Below are positions 25,774 to 34,065 of a DNA stretch of 64,000 nucleotides, piece by piece. Numbering within the stretch: position 1 is the stretch's first letter; the number at the start of each line of letters is the position of its first letter. The stretch is from DSNY01 sp040752195 (lineage in GTDB: Bacteria > Pseudomonadota > Gammaproteobacteria > Burkholderiales > Burkholderiaceae_F), in the NCBI GenBank assembly GCA_040752195.1, contig JBFMFC010000005.1:1-64000 (forward strand). Reading direction: 5' to 3'. Position numbers and translations under genes: made by a program. The notes under the pieces are model-generated. The model ran no database searches, was not told the DNA's origin, and saw only the letters and a program-made list of their open reading frames with translations.

Positions 25774-26925
25774 TCATTGCACCGCCAGACCGCTCGGCGG
25801 CGCAGGCGGCGTCGTGTCAGCCGGCGGCGGCGTAGCACCGGGCGCATGGCGATACAGGAACACTCGAGCGTCGCTGCCGTCGAGCGCAAGAAAGGCCACG
25901 ACGCCATGCGTCGAAATGGGTACGGCCGAACGGAAAAGGATGCGGTTGTTGTAGCTGTTGCCGGCGGAGAACATCAAGACGCCGGAACTGCTGAGCGGTG
26001 ACCACGCGTTGGCTGCGACGTCGTACTCATAGAAGCCGCCACTCGATCCGAATAGCAGATACTTGCCGGACGCTGGGTCGACCGTGAACACGGAGGACTG
26101 CACACCGACGGCGGCCGGGGCATTGGCGATGGCGGTGACGCGCCCTGCGGAGTCGACGCGATACAGGCGCGTGCTGTTGTCGCCGCCGCCGACGATCGCC
26201 ACCTTGTGCACCGGGTTGTACGAAGCGACATGGCTGTAAGGCCCCATCGCCAGGCCTTGTGCGAGCTGGACCCAGGCACGAGAGGACTCTCGATACAAGT
26301 GGACTTCGCCGCCGCCGACCAGCAGCAGGCCGCCGAGGTCGGGAAAATACTCGATCGCTACCGCGACCGAAGAGGTGACGGGACCGGGCGGCAGTTCACT
26401 CCAGGTCTTGGTTGCGCGCGTCCACTTGAACACCTGCGACGAGTTGTACAGGCGCGCGTAAACGTTGCCCGTTGTTGGATCGATCGCGCTGTGCTCGAAG
26501 CCGTGACCGATGCCGTAGCAGACTCCGCTGCCCGAGCAGTCCCAATAGGGTTTGGCCTCGCGCGCCCATCGATTTGCCGCCTCGTTGTACGAGATGTGTT
26601 TGAGGTCGCGCAGGTGTCCTTTGCCGATGAAGTGAATCTCGCGGGTGATGGGATTCCACAGCGCCTTGTCGGCATAGTTCAGGATGTTGTCGCCGCAATC
26701 GGCGCCGTTGCACGAGACAAGCAGATCGTAGTTGAAACCGCTGGCGTCGCCGCTCTGATTCAGAACCCGCCACTCCCCCGGTCGCATCTGGGCTGCCAGG
26801 TCGCCCAGGGCGGACGCACGGGCAGTTGCCGCTGCCGCTGCCCAAACGAACGCGAACACCGAAACGGCGGCGAGCGTGCGACGCACCGCGGATGAAGCGG
26901 AAACGGAGGCGATGTAGGCGGTCAT
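25774..26925 (-). CDS. Secreted beta-propeller (kelch-like) protein with clipped FN3-like tail
   Basis: 383-residue exported protein. A signal peptide (to about residue 40, ATARASA) precedes a repetitive body with propeller-like blades (HSAIDPTTGNVYARLY, GGLLLVGGGEVHLY, TVDPASGKYLLFGS). The paralogue at 39994 shares the order of blades and motifs GHGF/GHGY and DP(T/A)TG. The C-terminus is DTTPPAPPSGLAVQ and then a stop, which reads like the first strand of an FN3 domain cut short. The gene downstream in position but upstream in transcription (26922) ends in a full FN3 domain. ATG 26925 overlaps that gene's stop. A role in EPS or cell-surface binding is inferred. Confidence 0.66.
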   Translation of the reverse strand: MTAYIASVSASSAVRRTLAAVSVFAFVWAAAAATARASALGDLAAQMRPGEWRVLNQSGDASGFNYDLLVSCNGADCGDNILNYADKALWNPITREIHFIGKGHLRDLKHISYNEAANRWAREAKPYWDCSGSGVCYGIGHGFEHSAIDPTTGNVYARLYNSSQVFKWTRATKTWSELPPGPVTSSVAVAIEYFPDLGGLLLVGGGEVHLYRESSRAWVQLAQGLAMGPYSHVASYNPVHKVAIVGGGDNSTRLYRVDSAGRVTAIANAPAAVGVQSSVFTVDPASGKYLLFGSSGGFYEYDVAANAWSPLSSSGVLMFSAGNSYNNRILFRSAVPISTHGVVAFLALDGSDARVFLYRHAPGATPPPADTTPPAPPSGLAVQ

Positions 26926-27593
26926 TGGATTAGCTTCGAAACCTCGGCCGAGAACGCGCTCTCGTTGCCTGCGGCGTCATAGGCGGTCACTGCAAAGTAG
27001 TAGCGCTGGCCGCGCGTGAGGTTCTGCACGACGAAGCGCGTCGCACCCTGGGTATCCAGACCGGATCCACGCGGCTGATCGTACGAGCGTGACGCAGTGC
27101 CGTAGTACACGCGATAGCCAACGGTGTCGGCGTCGGCACTGGGTGCCCACGACAGTGTCGCCCCGGCTGGCGCAGGCGGCGGCGACGGCGGCGGCGACGG
27201 CGGCGGTGGCGGTGGCGACGGCGGTGGCGACGGCGGTGGCGACGGTGGTGGCGAGGGCGAACTTGCCACGCTAACCGTCACAGACCGCGTAGTGCTCCCG
27301 CCGTCACCAGCGCAGGTCAGTGTGAACGTGCTCGTCGCACTCAGCGCGCCGGTCGACTCAGCGCCGGCCAGCGGCCTCGAGCCGGTCCAAGCGCCCGAAG
27401 CCTGGCAGGAAGTCGCATCGCTCGACGACCATGTGAGAGTCGCCTGGCTGCCGCTGGTTACAGTCTGCGGTTCGGCGCTCAGCGTCAACGCTGGATCACC
27501 CGCAAGCATCGGACAGGCGGTCAAAAGCATCGCGCTGAGTCCGCCGAGCGCGGCGATCGCTGGGCTGCGAGGCAGTCTCCGACGATGCGACAT
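26922..27593 (-). CDS. Ig/FN3 lipoprotein
   Basis: 223-residue lipoprotein with lipobox LTAC (Cys27). It has one Ig-like unit (QASGAWTGSRPLAGAESTG signature), a 30-residue SPPPSPPP linker and a C-terminal FN3 domain (VGYRVYYGTAS, YYFAVTAYDAAGNES). No enzymatic motif is present; it looks like a surface adhesion or scaffold module. ATG 27593 was chosen over an earlier in-frame codon because AGGAGA lies about 9 nt upstream and the signal peptide then has normal length. It is first in a two-gene unit with the propeller protein (4-nt overlap). Confidence 0.72.
   Translation of the reverse strand: MSHRRRLPRSPAIAALGGLSAMLLTACPMLAGDPALTLSAEPQTVTSGSQATLTWSSSDATSCQASGAWTGSRPLAGAESTGALSATSTFTLTCAGDGGSTTRSVTVSVASSPSPPPSPPPSPPPSPPPPPPSPPPSPPPAPAGATLSWAPSADADTVGYRVYYGTASRSYDQPRGSGLDTQGATRFVVQNLTRGQRYYFAVTAYDAAGNESAFSAEVSKLIQ
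27175..27254 (-). repeat. Tandem 12-bp repeat coding for Pro/Ser linker
   Basis: Several imperfect copies of GGCGACGGCGGT in tandem on the + strand, read on the - strand as SPPP units of the linker in the Ig/FN3 lipoprotein. In-frame copy changes would lengthen or shorten the linker without breaking the gene. Confidence 0.78.
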
Positions 27594-27750
27594 GGGGATG
27601 ACTCTCCTGCTGCGGGGCGTTGGAAACATGCTGCGTCGCCGGTGCGCGCGAAACGGGACTGACGAATTATCGAACGCACGGCGCGGCAGGCCGTCACCCC
27701 GTCTTGCTAGTCCTTACCGGTGATCGGTCGTGTGTGTTCATCGGGCCACT

Positions 27751-28980
27751 TCAGACGAGGACCTCGACCGGTTCCGGATGACTTAGAAATCCGGTGGGGC
27801 TTGCGCTGCGCCCATACGCGCCGGACTGGAACACGACGACGAGATCGCCTTCGTCCGCACGCGCCAAGTCCATTCGGTCGGCCAACAAGTCGAGCGGCGT
27901 ACACAGCGGTCCGACAACCGATGCGATCTCGCGCGTTGCGGCGTTCATCTTCGTGCCGATCGCCACCGGGTAGTTTTTTCGGATGACCTGCCCGAAGTTG
28001 CCGGAGGCCGCGAGATGATGGTGCAGCCCGCCGTCTGTGACGAGGAAGACCTCGCCGCGCGAAATCTTGCGGTCGATCACACGGCACACGTAGATGCCGG
28101 CTTCGCCGACGAGATACCGACCCAGCTCGATCACCAGTTCGGCCTGCGGCATCTCGCGCTCGGCGCGCCTGGCGAGCGCGTCCAGGTTGGCGCCGATCGG
28201 TCCCAGCGCGAGCGGCCGCTCGCCCGGAAAGTATGGAATGCCGAACCCGCCCCCCAGATTGAGCACCTTGATCGGTCCGGGCGCGTGCGCGGACAGGCGC
28301 AGCGCCAACTCGTACGCGTTGTTTTGCGCTTCGCAGATCGACTCGGCACGCAGGTTCTGCGAGCCGGAGAAGATATGAAAACCCTCGAATGCCAGCTCGT
28401 GTCGCGCAATCTCCGCGAGCGCTGCGGGCACCTGCTCGGCGTCGATGCCGAACTGCTTTGGGCCGCCGCCCATCTTCATGCCGGAGGACTTCAGCTCGAA
28501 ATCCGGATTGACGCGCACCGCCACGCGCGCCGGCCGTCCGGTGCGCCGCGCGACGTCGCCGAGCAGCGCGATCTCCCGCATGGACTCGCAGTTGATCAGG
28601 ATGCCGGCCGCCGTGGCCTGCGCCAGCTCCGCTTCACTCTTGCCGGGGCCGGCGAAGCTCACCTCTCGCGGGTCGGCGCCGGCGTCGAGCGCGACCGCCA
28701 GTTCGCCGGCAGAGGCGACGTCGATCCCGTCGACCAGTCCAGTCATAAACGCGACGAGCGCGGGCATGGGGTTCGCCTTCATCGCGTAGTGCAGGCTGAT
28801 TCGCTGCGGCAGCGCGGCGCGCAGTGCATCCACCCGCGCACGCAGCGCTTCGCGGTCGTACGCATAGAAGGGGGTGCGGCCGACGCGCCGCGCGAGCTGC
28901 GACAGCCGCACGCCGCCGAAAACCAGTTCACCGTCGATCGTCGGTGCGCGCTCGAGCGCGGCGTGCGTCGGCGCGTTCAT
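27751..28980 (-). CDS. PLP-dependent decarboxylase, exosortase A-associated
   Basis: 409-residue fold-III PLP enzyme related to diaminopimelate/ornithine decarboxylases, of the family tied to exosortase A clusters. The PLP lysine is in HYAMKANPMP (about Lys68). Other motifs are GIDVASAGELAVAL, the glycine-rich phosphate-binding LNLGGGFGIPY, ELGRYLVG and GGLHHHLAASG. Substrate unknown. ATG 28980 overlaps the stop of the acyl-CoA ligase (4 nt), so the pair is co-translated. With the ligase, ACP and two hydrolases it forms a conserved but undefined small-molecule module. Confidence 0.9.
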   Translation of the reverse strand: MNAPTHAALERAPTIDGELVFGGVRLSQLARRVGRTPFYAYDREALRARVDALRAALPQRISLHYAMKANPMPALVAFMTGLVDGIDVASAGELAVALDAGADPREVSFAGPGKSEAELAQATAAGILINCESMREIALLGDVARRTGRPARVAVRVNPDFELKSSGMKMGGGPKQFGIDAEQVPAALAEIARHELAFEGFHIFSGSQNLRAESICEAQNNAYELALRLSAHAPGPIKVLNLGGGFGIPYFPGERPLALGPIGANLDALARRAEREMPQAELVIELGRYLVGEAGIYVCRVIDRKISRGEVFLVTDGGLHHHLAASGNFGQVIRKNYPVAIGTKMNAATREIASVVGPLCTPLDLLADRMDLARADEGDLVVVFQSGAYGRSASPTGFLSHPEPVEVLV

Positions 28981-30575
28981 TGCACGGCCTCGCGGAAGCG
29001 GTCGGCGAACTCGCCGGCCAGCAGCTTGCGGTCGATCTTGCCGTTAGGATTGCGCGGCAGCGGGCCGGGCCGTACGTCGACGAGCGCGGGTACCATGTAC
29101 ACGGGCAGCCGCTCGCGGCACGCCGCGAGCACTGTCTGCGCGTCGAGGGTCTGGCCCTCGGGCGGCGTGGCCACGACGACGATCGCCTGGCCGAGTGTCG
29201 GATGCTCCACACCGAACGCAGCGCACTCGCCGACGTGCCCGGCGCCGTAGATCACCTCTTCCAGCTCGTTCGGGCTGACGCGATAACCGGAGGTCTTGAT
29301 CATCTCGTCGCGACGGCCAATGAAGTACAGGAAACCCTCCTCGTCCATCCGCACCGTGTCTCCGGAGAACACCGCGATCTCGGGCTGCACCAACCCAGCT
29401 TCGCGGCCGGGCAGCGGACGATAGCGCTCGGCCGTCTTCTCGGGGTCGTTCCAGTAGCCCATGCCGACCAGCGCGCCGCGCTGGACCAGCTCGCCCGGCT
29501 CGTTCGGCGCACACGGCGTGCCGTCCTCGCGCAATACGAGGATCTCGGCATTCGGGATCGCCTTGCCGATCGAATCGGGGCGGCGGTCGGCTTCTTCAGG
29601 CGGCAGGTACGTCGCGCGGAACGCCTCGGTCAGTCCGTACATCAGGTAAGGCTTGGTCTTCGGCAGCGCTGCGCGCAGCCGCTTGAAGGTCTCGAGCGGC
29701 ATGCGCCCGCCGGTATTGGCGAAGTAGCGCAGATGCTCGGTCACGGTCGGCGGCCATTGCAGTTGCGTGAGCTGAATCCACAGCGGCGGTACGGCGGTGA
29801 GCCCGGTGACGCGCTCGGCGACCACGGTCTTCAGCACGTCCTTCGGCAGCAAGTAGTTCAGCAGCACGACGCGCGCACCGACGTGAAACGCCGTCGTCAA
29901 CTGGCTGAAGCCGGCATCGAACGACAGCGGCAGCGCCGCGAGCAGGACGTCGTCTTCATTGTTCTCCAGGTAGCTCGCCACGCTCTTGGCGCCGACGACC
30001 ATGTTCCGGTGCGACAGCACAACACCTTTGGGCCGGCCGGTGCTTCCCGACGTGTACAGGATGGCGGCGATGTCGTTGTCGATCACGCGGTGGCCGCCGC
30101 TGGCGGGCGCCGACAGCAGGTCTGTCCAGACGTGAACCGGTAGCCGAGGTCGCGTGTCAGCCTGCGCTTGCCCCGTCAGCACGACGTGCCGCAGATCCGG
30201 ACACTGTTCCAGCGTCGGCCCGATCAGCGCATAGCGTTCTGGCGACGTGACCAGCACGCGGACGTTGCAGTCGCGCAGGATATAGCCAACCTGCTCGGCC
30301 TTCAGCAACGGGTTGATCGGAACGAAGGCACACCCGGCAGCGGTGGCACCGAACGCGGCGACCACCATTTCAAAGCGCTTCTCAAGATAGACGCCGACGC
30401 GTTCGCCACGGCCGGTACCCAGCGCCACCAGGCCGGCGGTGCACGCCCGCACGTGGGCGGCGAGTTCGGCGTAGCTAAGCGTGCGTTGTTCGTGGGTCAG
30501 CGCGGCGCGGGGGGGCGTGCGGTCCGCACTGAGGAATACCAGCTCGTGCAGAAGATTGGCTTCTCGGTTCAACAT
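28977..30575 (-). CDS. Acyl-CoA ligase (AMP-forming), exosortase A-associated
   Basis: 532-residue ANL-superfamily adenylate-forming enzyme. Core motifs are ILYTSGSTGRPKGVVLSH (phosphate loop), YGLTEAFRATYL, the hinge-region TSGYRVSPNELEEVIY and the C-terminal PNGKIDRKLL with the catalytic lysine. It likely activates a carboxylic or amino acid and loads it on the acyl carrier protein encoded about 1.5 kb away on the opposite strand. That assignment rests on the gene set, not on a specificity code I can read. First gene of a unit with the PLP decarboxylase. Confidence 0.9.
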   Translation of the reverse strand: MLNREANLLHELVFLSADRTPPRAALTHEQRTLSYAELAAHVRACTAGLVALGTGRGERVGVYLEKRFEMVVAAFGATAAGCAFVPINPLLKAEQVGYILRDCNVRVLVTSPERYALIGPTLEQCPDLRHVVLTGQAQADTRPRLPVHVWTDLLSAPASGGHRVIDNDIAAILYTSGSTGRPKGVVLSHRNMVVGAKSVASYLENNEDDVLLAALPLSFDAGFSQLTTAFHVGARVVLLNYLLPKDVLKTVVAERVTGLTAVPPLWIQLTQLQWPPTVTEHLRYFANTGGRMPLETFKRLRAALPKTKPYLMYGLTEAFRATYLPPEEADRRPDSIGKAIPNAEILVLREDGTPCAPNEPGELVQRGALVGMGYWNDPEKTAERYRPLPGREAGLVQPEIAVFSGDTVRMDEEGFLYFIGRRDEMIKTSGYRVSPNELEEVIYGAGHVGECAAFGVEHPTLGQAIVVVATPPEGQTLDAQTVLAACRERLPVYMVPALVDVRPGPLPRNPNGKIDRKLLAGEFADRFREAVQ

Positions 30576-30611
30576 GGGAAGGGAGCGTCCGGGTTCATAG
30601 GTGCGTCGCGG

Positions 30612-31829
30612 TCAGGCGACAACTCGCGCAAGCAGCGCCGCGAGTTCGCGCGCCCGGCTTTCGCGGCTGCACGTTGCGACCGCCTCGGCGCGCGGCTGAC
30701 CCGACCGCAGATCGGCGAGAAACAGGGGTAATCGTGCCTCGATCGCGGCGGCGTCTTCAAGCGGAACGATGTGCTGCACGCCGCATCTCAGCAAAAGTTC
30801 GGCCGTGTCGCCACTCGGGTCGGTCAAGGCGATGATCGGCCGACCGGCGCGCAGGTACTCGTACACCTTGGCCGGGATCTGTTCGTTGCAGTTGGCGGCT
30901 TGCAGCACCAGAAGCGCGTCGGCGCGCAGCATCTCTGCCAGCGCCTGGCGATACGGTACCGGCGGAGCGATCTCGATCAGGTCGGCGATGTCGTGGCGCC
31001 GCGCGAGTTCTCGCAGCAGCGCATCGTGGCCGGAGGCGCGAAAGCGGACCAGTAGGCCGTTCGTACGCCCATTTTGCTTCAGCGCTGCGAGCGCGCGGAA
31101 CAGCGGCTCCGGGTCGCGCTCGGAAGGGTAAACGACACCGCTGTGCAACAACGTGAAGCGTCCCGGCACCAGAGCGCCAGCCGACGCTTCGAGTCCCGCG
31201 AAGCTCGTTTCGTCGAAGCCGTTCTCGATGACCGCGATGCGACGGGCGGCAGCGGGGTAACGTGCGCGATACGTTTCGGCCGCACTGCGCGTGGTGAACA
31301 CGGCGGCGCTCGCTTTGGCCAACGCGCGCGCTTCGATGCGCGCGAACGCACGCCAGGTCGCCGGATCCGGTGGGTATCCGACCTGCGCCATCGGGTCGCG
31401 AAAGTCGGCGATCCAAGGCAGGCCCGTCAGTCGCGCGATCCAGGCACCAATGACATGCGCAGTCGCGATCGGATACGTCGACCACAGTGCGGCGGGTCGG
31501 TGGCGCCGAACCAACTGCAGCCCAGCGGCGACGGCGGTCAGGGCCCAGCTTGCCCACCGGTCCGGACGCGCGATGAAGGCCGGGTAGCGCCCGCGAACCG
31601 CCAGATGGCGCGCCGCATCCAACGCCAGCGCACGACGAACGACGACCCGGCTCGGAATCTCCGTCAGCAGGTCGTGGGCTGTGCGCTCGTACGCGTTGTT
31701 CGACGCGGTCAAGACGATCGGCAGCCACCCGCTTTCGGGCAGGTGCTGCGCGAATCGCAGCGTGCGTTGGATCCCGCTGCTGACCGCACAGGGCGGGAAG
31801 TGAAACGCGACCATCAATAGGCGCTGCAT
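30612..31829 (-). CDS. Glycosyltransferase (GT4-like)
   Basis: 405-residue GT-B glycosyltransferase. The acceptor-side start MVAFHFPPCAVSSGIQRTLR is typical of the family in XrtA clusters. Mid-protein WIADFRDPMAQVGYP, then VIENGFDETSF, LLHSGVVYPSERDPEPL and the donor motif EQIPAKVYEYLRAGRPI complete the fold. The start is set at ATG 31829, where homology begins; the reading frame stays open for another kilobase upstream, but that part has no recognisable protein and overlaps the ACP and hydrolase genes. The intergenic space upstream is shared with the divergent ACP operon. Confidence 0.86.
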   Translation of the reverse strand: MQRLLMVAFHFPPCAVSSGIQRTLRFAQHLPESGWLPIVLTASNNAYERTAHDLLTEIPSRVVVRRALALDAARHLAVRGRYPAFIARPDRWASWALTAVAAGLQLVRRHRPAALWSTYPIATAHVIGAWIARLTGLPWIADFRDPMAQVGYPPDPATWRAFARIEARALAKASAAVFTTRSAAETYRARYPAAARRIAVIENGFDETSFAGLEASAGALVPGRFTLLHSGVVYPSERDPEPLFRALAALKQNGRTNGLLVRFRASGHDALLRELARRHDIADLIEIAPPVPYRQALAEMLRADALLVLQAANCNEQIPAKVYEYLRAGRPIIALTDPSGDTAELLLRCGVQHIVPLEDAAAIEARLPLFLADLRSGQPRAEAVATCSRESRARELAALLARVVA

Positions 31830-31921
31830 CGTGCTCTCTACGCGGATCGCTGGGCCGTCAATTTCGGACACTGTGGCGGGCTTGCTCGGCGCACCGTACT
31901 CGACGTTGGATTTCGCACGAG

Positions 31922-31955
31922 TTGCATGCCGCTTGTGTGGGATGGTTTGTATACT
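31922..31955 (+). promoter_or_regulatory. Candidate promoter for the ACP-hydrolase operon
   Basis: In the 199-nt divergent space between the glycosyltransferase and ACP genes, a TTGCAT (31922-31927) and a good -10-like TATACT (31950-31955) occur. The spacer is 22 nt, longer than the ideal 17, so the -35 assignment is doubtful. Position about 75 nt before the ACP start is reasonable. Confidence 0.3.
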
Positions 31956-32028
31956 AGCCGCAGGTTGTCGACTGACTCGAACGGACACGACGCGCCCCAC
32001 CACATGGGTGCGCGCTGGAGCGCGGCTC

Positions 32029-32280
32029 TTGGAAACGGCACAGCATGTCAAACAAGTCCTGGCGTCGGTTCTGAACCTTGGGGACCGGGTGGCTCGTTTC
32101 GACGCCACCACTCCGCTACTGGGAGCCGTTCCCGAGCTCGATTCGATGGCGGTCGTTTCCGTGCTGACCGCGCTCGAGGATCGCTTCGGCTTCACGATCG
32201 ATGACGACGAGGTCGATGGCAGCACATTTGCAACGGTAGGCAATCTCGTTAAGTTCGTCGAAGGCAAGCTTGCTCGTTGA
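32029..32280 (+). CDS. Acyl carrier protein, XrtA-associated
   Basis: 83-residue carrier protein. The phosphopantetheine attachment serine is Ser39 in PELDSMAVV, where the usual motif is DSL. Helix II/III residues ALEDRFGFTIDDDE and the TVGNLVKFVEGKL end are standard. It probably carries an acyl or aminoacyl group activated by the ligase at 28977. The TTG start at 32029 is supported by GGAG at 32017-32020 (8-nt spacing) and by family length; in-frame GTG 32008 is an alternative. Downstream hydrolase overlaps by 11 nt. Confidence 0.85.
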   Translation: METAQHVKQVLASVLNLGDRVARFDATTPLLGAVPELDSMAVVSVLTALEDRFGFTIDDDEVDGSTFATVGNLVKFVEGKLAR

Positions 32281-33133
32281 ACCTCCCAGGACGTACCACG
32301 CCCACGCGCGGTTCGAGCCGGCGTCGGATGGATCGCGTTTCGTCTTGATCCACCGGCCGATTGCCACGGCAATGCGTGGCACCGTGGTTCTCGCACCGCC
32401 GCTGGCGGAGGAGATGAACAAGGGCCGCCGGCTGCTTGCGGAGGCGGCACGCGCACTGGCCGCCGACGGCTGGCAAACGGTACAAGTAGATTTGTACGGC
32501 TGCGGCGATAGCGACGGCGACTTCGCTGATGCAACGTGGACACGTTGGGTGCAGGACGTCGAGACGGCGGTAAGAACTCACGCTGGCGATGGCGAGCTGT
32601 GGCTGTGGGGTGTGCGCGCGGGCGCGTTGTTGTTGGCGCCGTTGCTGAGCGTCCGACCCGACGCAAATGTACTGCTCTGGCAGCCCATGATCGAAGGGTC
32701 CGCGACGCTCGATCAGTTCCTGCGGCTGCGCGCTGCGTCGGCGGTCGTCGGCGGCGACAAGCGCGACGACCGAAAGACGCTGCGCCAGCGCCTTGCGCGT
32801 GGTGAGTCGATCGATGTCGCCGGCTACGTGCTGTCGCCGCGGCTCGCGGCGGGGCTTGGCTCCGCGCGGCTGGCGCTGCCACCGAGATTCGCCGGACAGG
32901 TAGTCTGGATCGAGGTCGTGGAGTCCGCCGGTGGTGCCGTGCGCGCGGCGGCGACGCAGGCCGTCGCAAGCTGGCGTAGCGCGGGTCACGCCGTCGAGTT
33001 CTCTACGGTCGTCGGGGCGCCATTCTGGCAAACCGTGGAAATCGTCGAGGTTCCGGAGCTGGTCGAGTCGACGCGCCACGCGCTCGCGCGCGCCCGCTCC
33101 ACGGGCCCGGCCACGACCGGCACAGCGGGATGA
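32270..33133 (+). CDS. Alpha/beta hydrolase (type 2), exosortase A-associated
   Basis: 287-residue alpha/beta-hydrolase-fold protein of the exosortase A-associated hydrolase 2 family. Visible are VVLAPPLAEEMNKGRR (oxyanion region), QVDLYGCGDSDGDF, and the position of the nucleophile elbow, LWGVRAGALLL. That elbow has Arg where a Ser, Cys or Asp nucleophile is expected, so the protein may not be a classical hydrolase. TTG 32270 is used, inside the end of the ACP gene, and the stop overlaps the next ATG. Function is unknown; release or transfer of the ACP-bound group is a guess. Confidence 0.82.
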   Translation: MLVEPPRTYHAHARFEPASDGSRFVLIHRPIATAMRGTVVLAPPLAEEMNKGRRLLAEAARALAADGWQTVQVDLYGCGDSDGDFADATWTRWVQDVETAVRTHAGDGELWLWGVRAGALLLAPLLSVRPDANVLLWQPMIEGSATLDQFLRLRAASAVVGGDKRDDRKTLRQRLARGESIDVAGYVLSPRLAAGLGSARLALPPRFAGQVVWIEVVESAGGAVRAAATQAVASWRSAGHAVEFSTVVGAPFWQTVEIVEVPELVESTRHALARARSTGPATTGTAG

Positions 33134-34065
33134 TGAACGACGTGACCGAAGCGTCGCTTGGGTTCGCGCGTCACACGGACGTCCCCGCCGCCACGCACGC
33201 GGCCGCGTACCACGAGACACCGGTGTGGGTCGATTGCGGCGGCGATCGTATGCTGGGCATTGTCTGCGCGCCGACGAGCGGGGCACACCGCGGCGTTGGC
33301 GTGCTGATCGTGGTCGGTGGGCCGCAGTATCGGGTGGGCAGTCACCGCCAGTTCGTGCGGCTGGCCCGGGCGCTGGCGGCGGCTGGGCACCTGTCGCTTC
33401 GCTTCGACTATCGCGGCATGGGTGATAGCGAGGGCCGAATGCGTTCGTTCGACGACATCGGCGCGGACTTGACGGCGGCCCTTGACTGCCTGGCGGCTCA
33501 ACCCGGCGTCCGGCGCATCGTGGTCTGGGCCCTGTGCGACGGCGCTTCCGCGGCGCTGATGTTCTGTGCCGGTGATGGGCGCGTCGGCGGTCTCGTGCTG
33601 TTGAATCCCTGGGTGCGCAGCGAAGCGACGCTGGCGGCGACGCATCTGAAGCACTACTACGGCCGGCGCCTGCTCGAGCGGGCGTTCTGGCGGAGCATGT
33701 TCGCTGGCCGCGTCGACTTGCGCGCCTCGCTGCGCGATTTCATCGGTAAGGCCCGGGCTGCCGTGCTGGGTCGACGCCAAGCGCCGCGACAGACCTTTCA
33801 GCGGTCGATGGCCGAGGGTTGGCGGTGCTTTGGCGGTTCGATCCTGTTGCTGCTTAGCGGGCGCGATCTGACGGCCAAGGAGTTTCTCGAATACGCTGCG
33901 GTGGACGGCGCCTGGCGTGGTTTACTTGAGCGTCCGAACGTGACGCGAAGGGAACTCGCGGAAGCGGATCACACATTCTCTGGCGTCGCGTCCGATCGTT
34001 GGATGCGGGAGCAGACCATCGACTGGATTTCCCGGTTGGCTGAGACGGGTGGCTCATGTCCGTGA
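33130..34065 (+). CDS. Alpha/beta hydrolase (type 1), exosortase A-associated
   Basis: 311-residue alpha/beta hydrolase. GVLIVVGGPQYRVGSHRQF is the N-terminal oxyanion strand, RFDYRGMGDSEG follows, and VWALCDGASAAL is the elbow with Cys at the nucleophile position. EADHTFSG near the C-terminus supplies the putative catalytic histidine (His281 region). The Cys elbow is usual for this exosortase A hydrolase 1 family. ATG 33130 overlaps the hydrolase 2 stop; the TPR gene overlaps its 3' end by 10 nt. Confidence 0.86.
   Translation: MMNDVTEASLGFARHTDVPAATHAAAYHETPVWVDCGGDRMLGIVCAPTSGAHRGVGVLIVVGGPQYRVGSHRQFVRLARALAAAGHLSLRFDYRGMGDSEGRMRSFDDIGADLTAALDCLAAQPGVRRIVVWALCDGASAALMFCAGDGRVGGLVLLNPWVRSEATLAATHLKHYYGRRLLERAFWRSMFAGRVDLRASLRDFIGKARAAVLGRRQAPRQTFQRSMAEGWRCFGGSILLLLSGRDLTAKEFLEYAAVDGAWRGLLERPNVTRRELAEADHTFSGVASDRWMREQTIDWISRLAETGGSCP

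Noticed and set aside
22690..27254. GC-rich tandem tracts considered as CRISPR or regulatory repeats
   Set aside because: They are in-frame Pro/Ser linker codons without uniform repeats and spacers.
27594..27750. GATAAT hexamer as a promoter of the Ig/FN3 lipoprotein
   Set aside because: No acceptable -35 at 16-18 nt; one hexamer alone is too weak in this GC-rich DNA.
31830..32969. Upstream extension of the glycosyltransferase frame on the - strand
   Set aside because: It overlaps the real ACP and hydrolase genes antisense; homology begins at ATG 31829.
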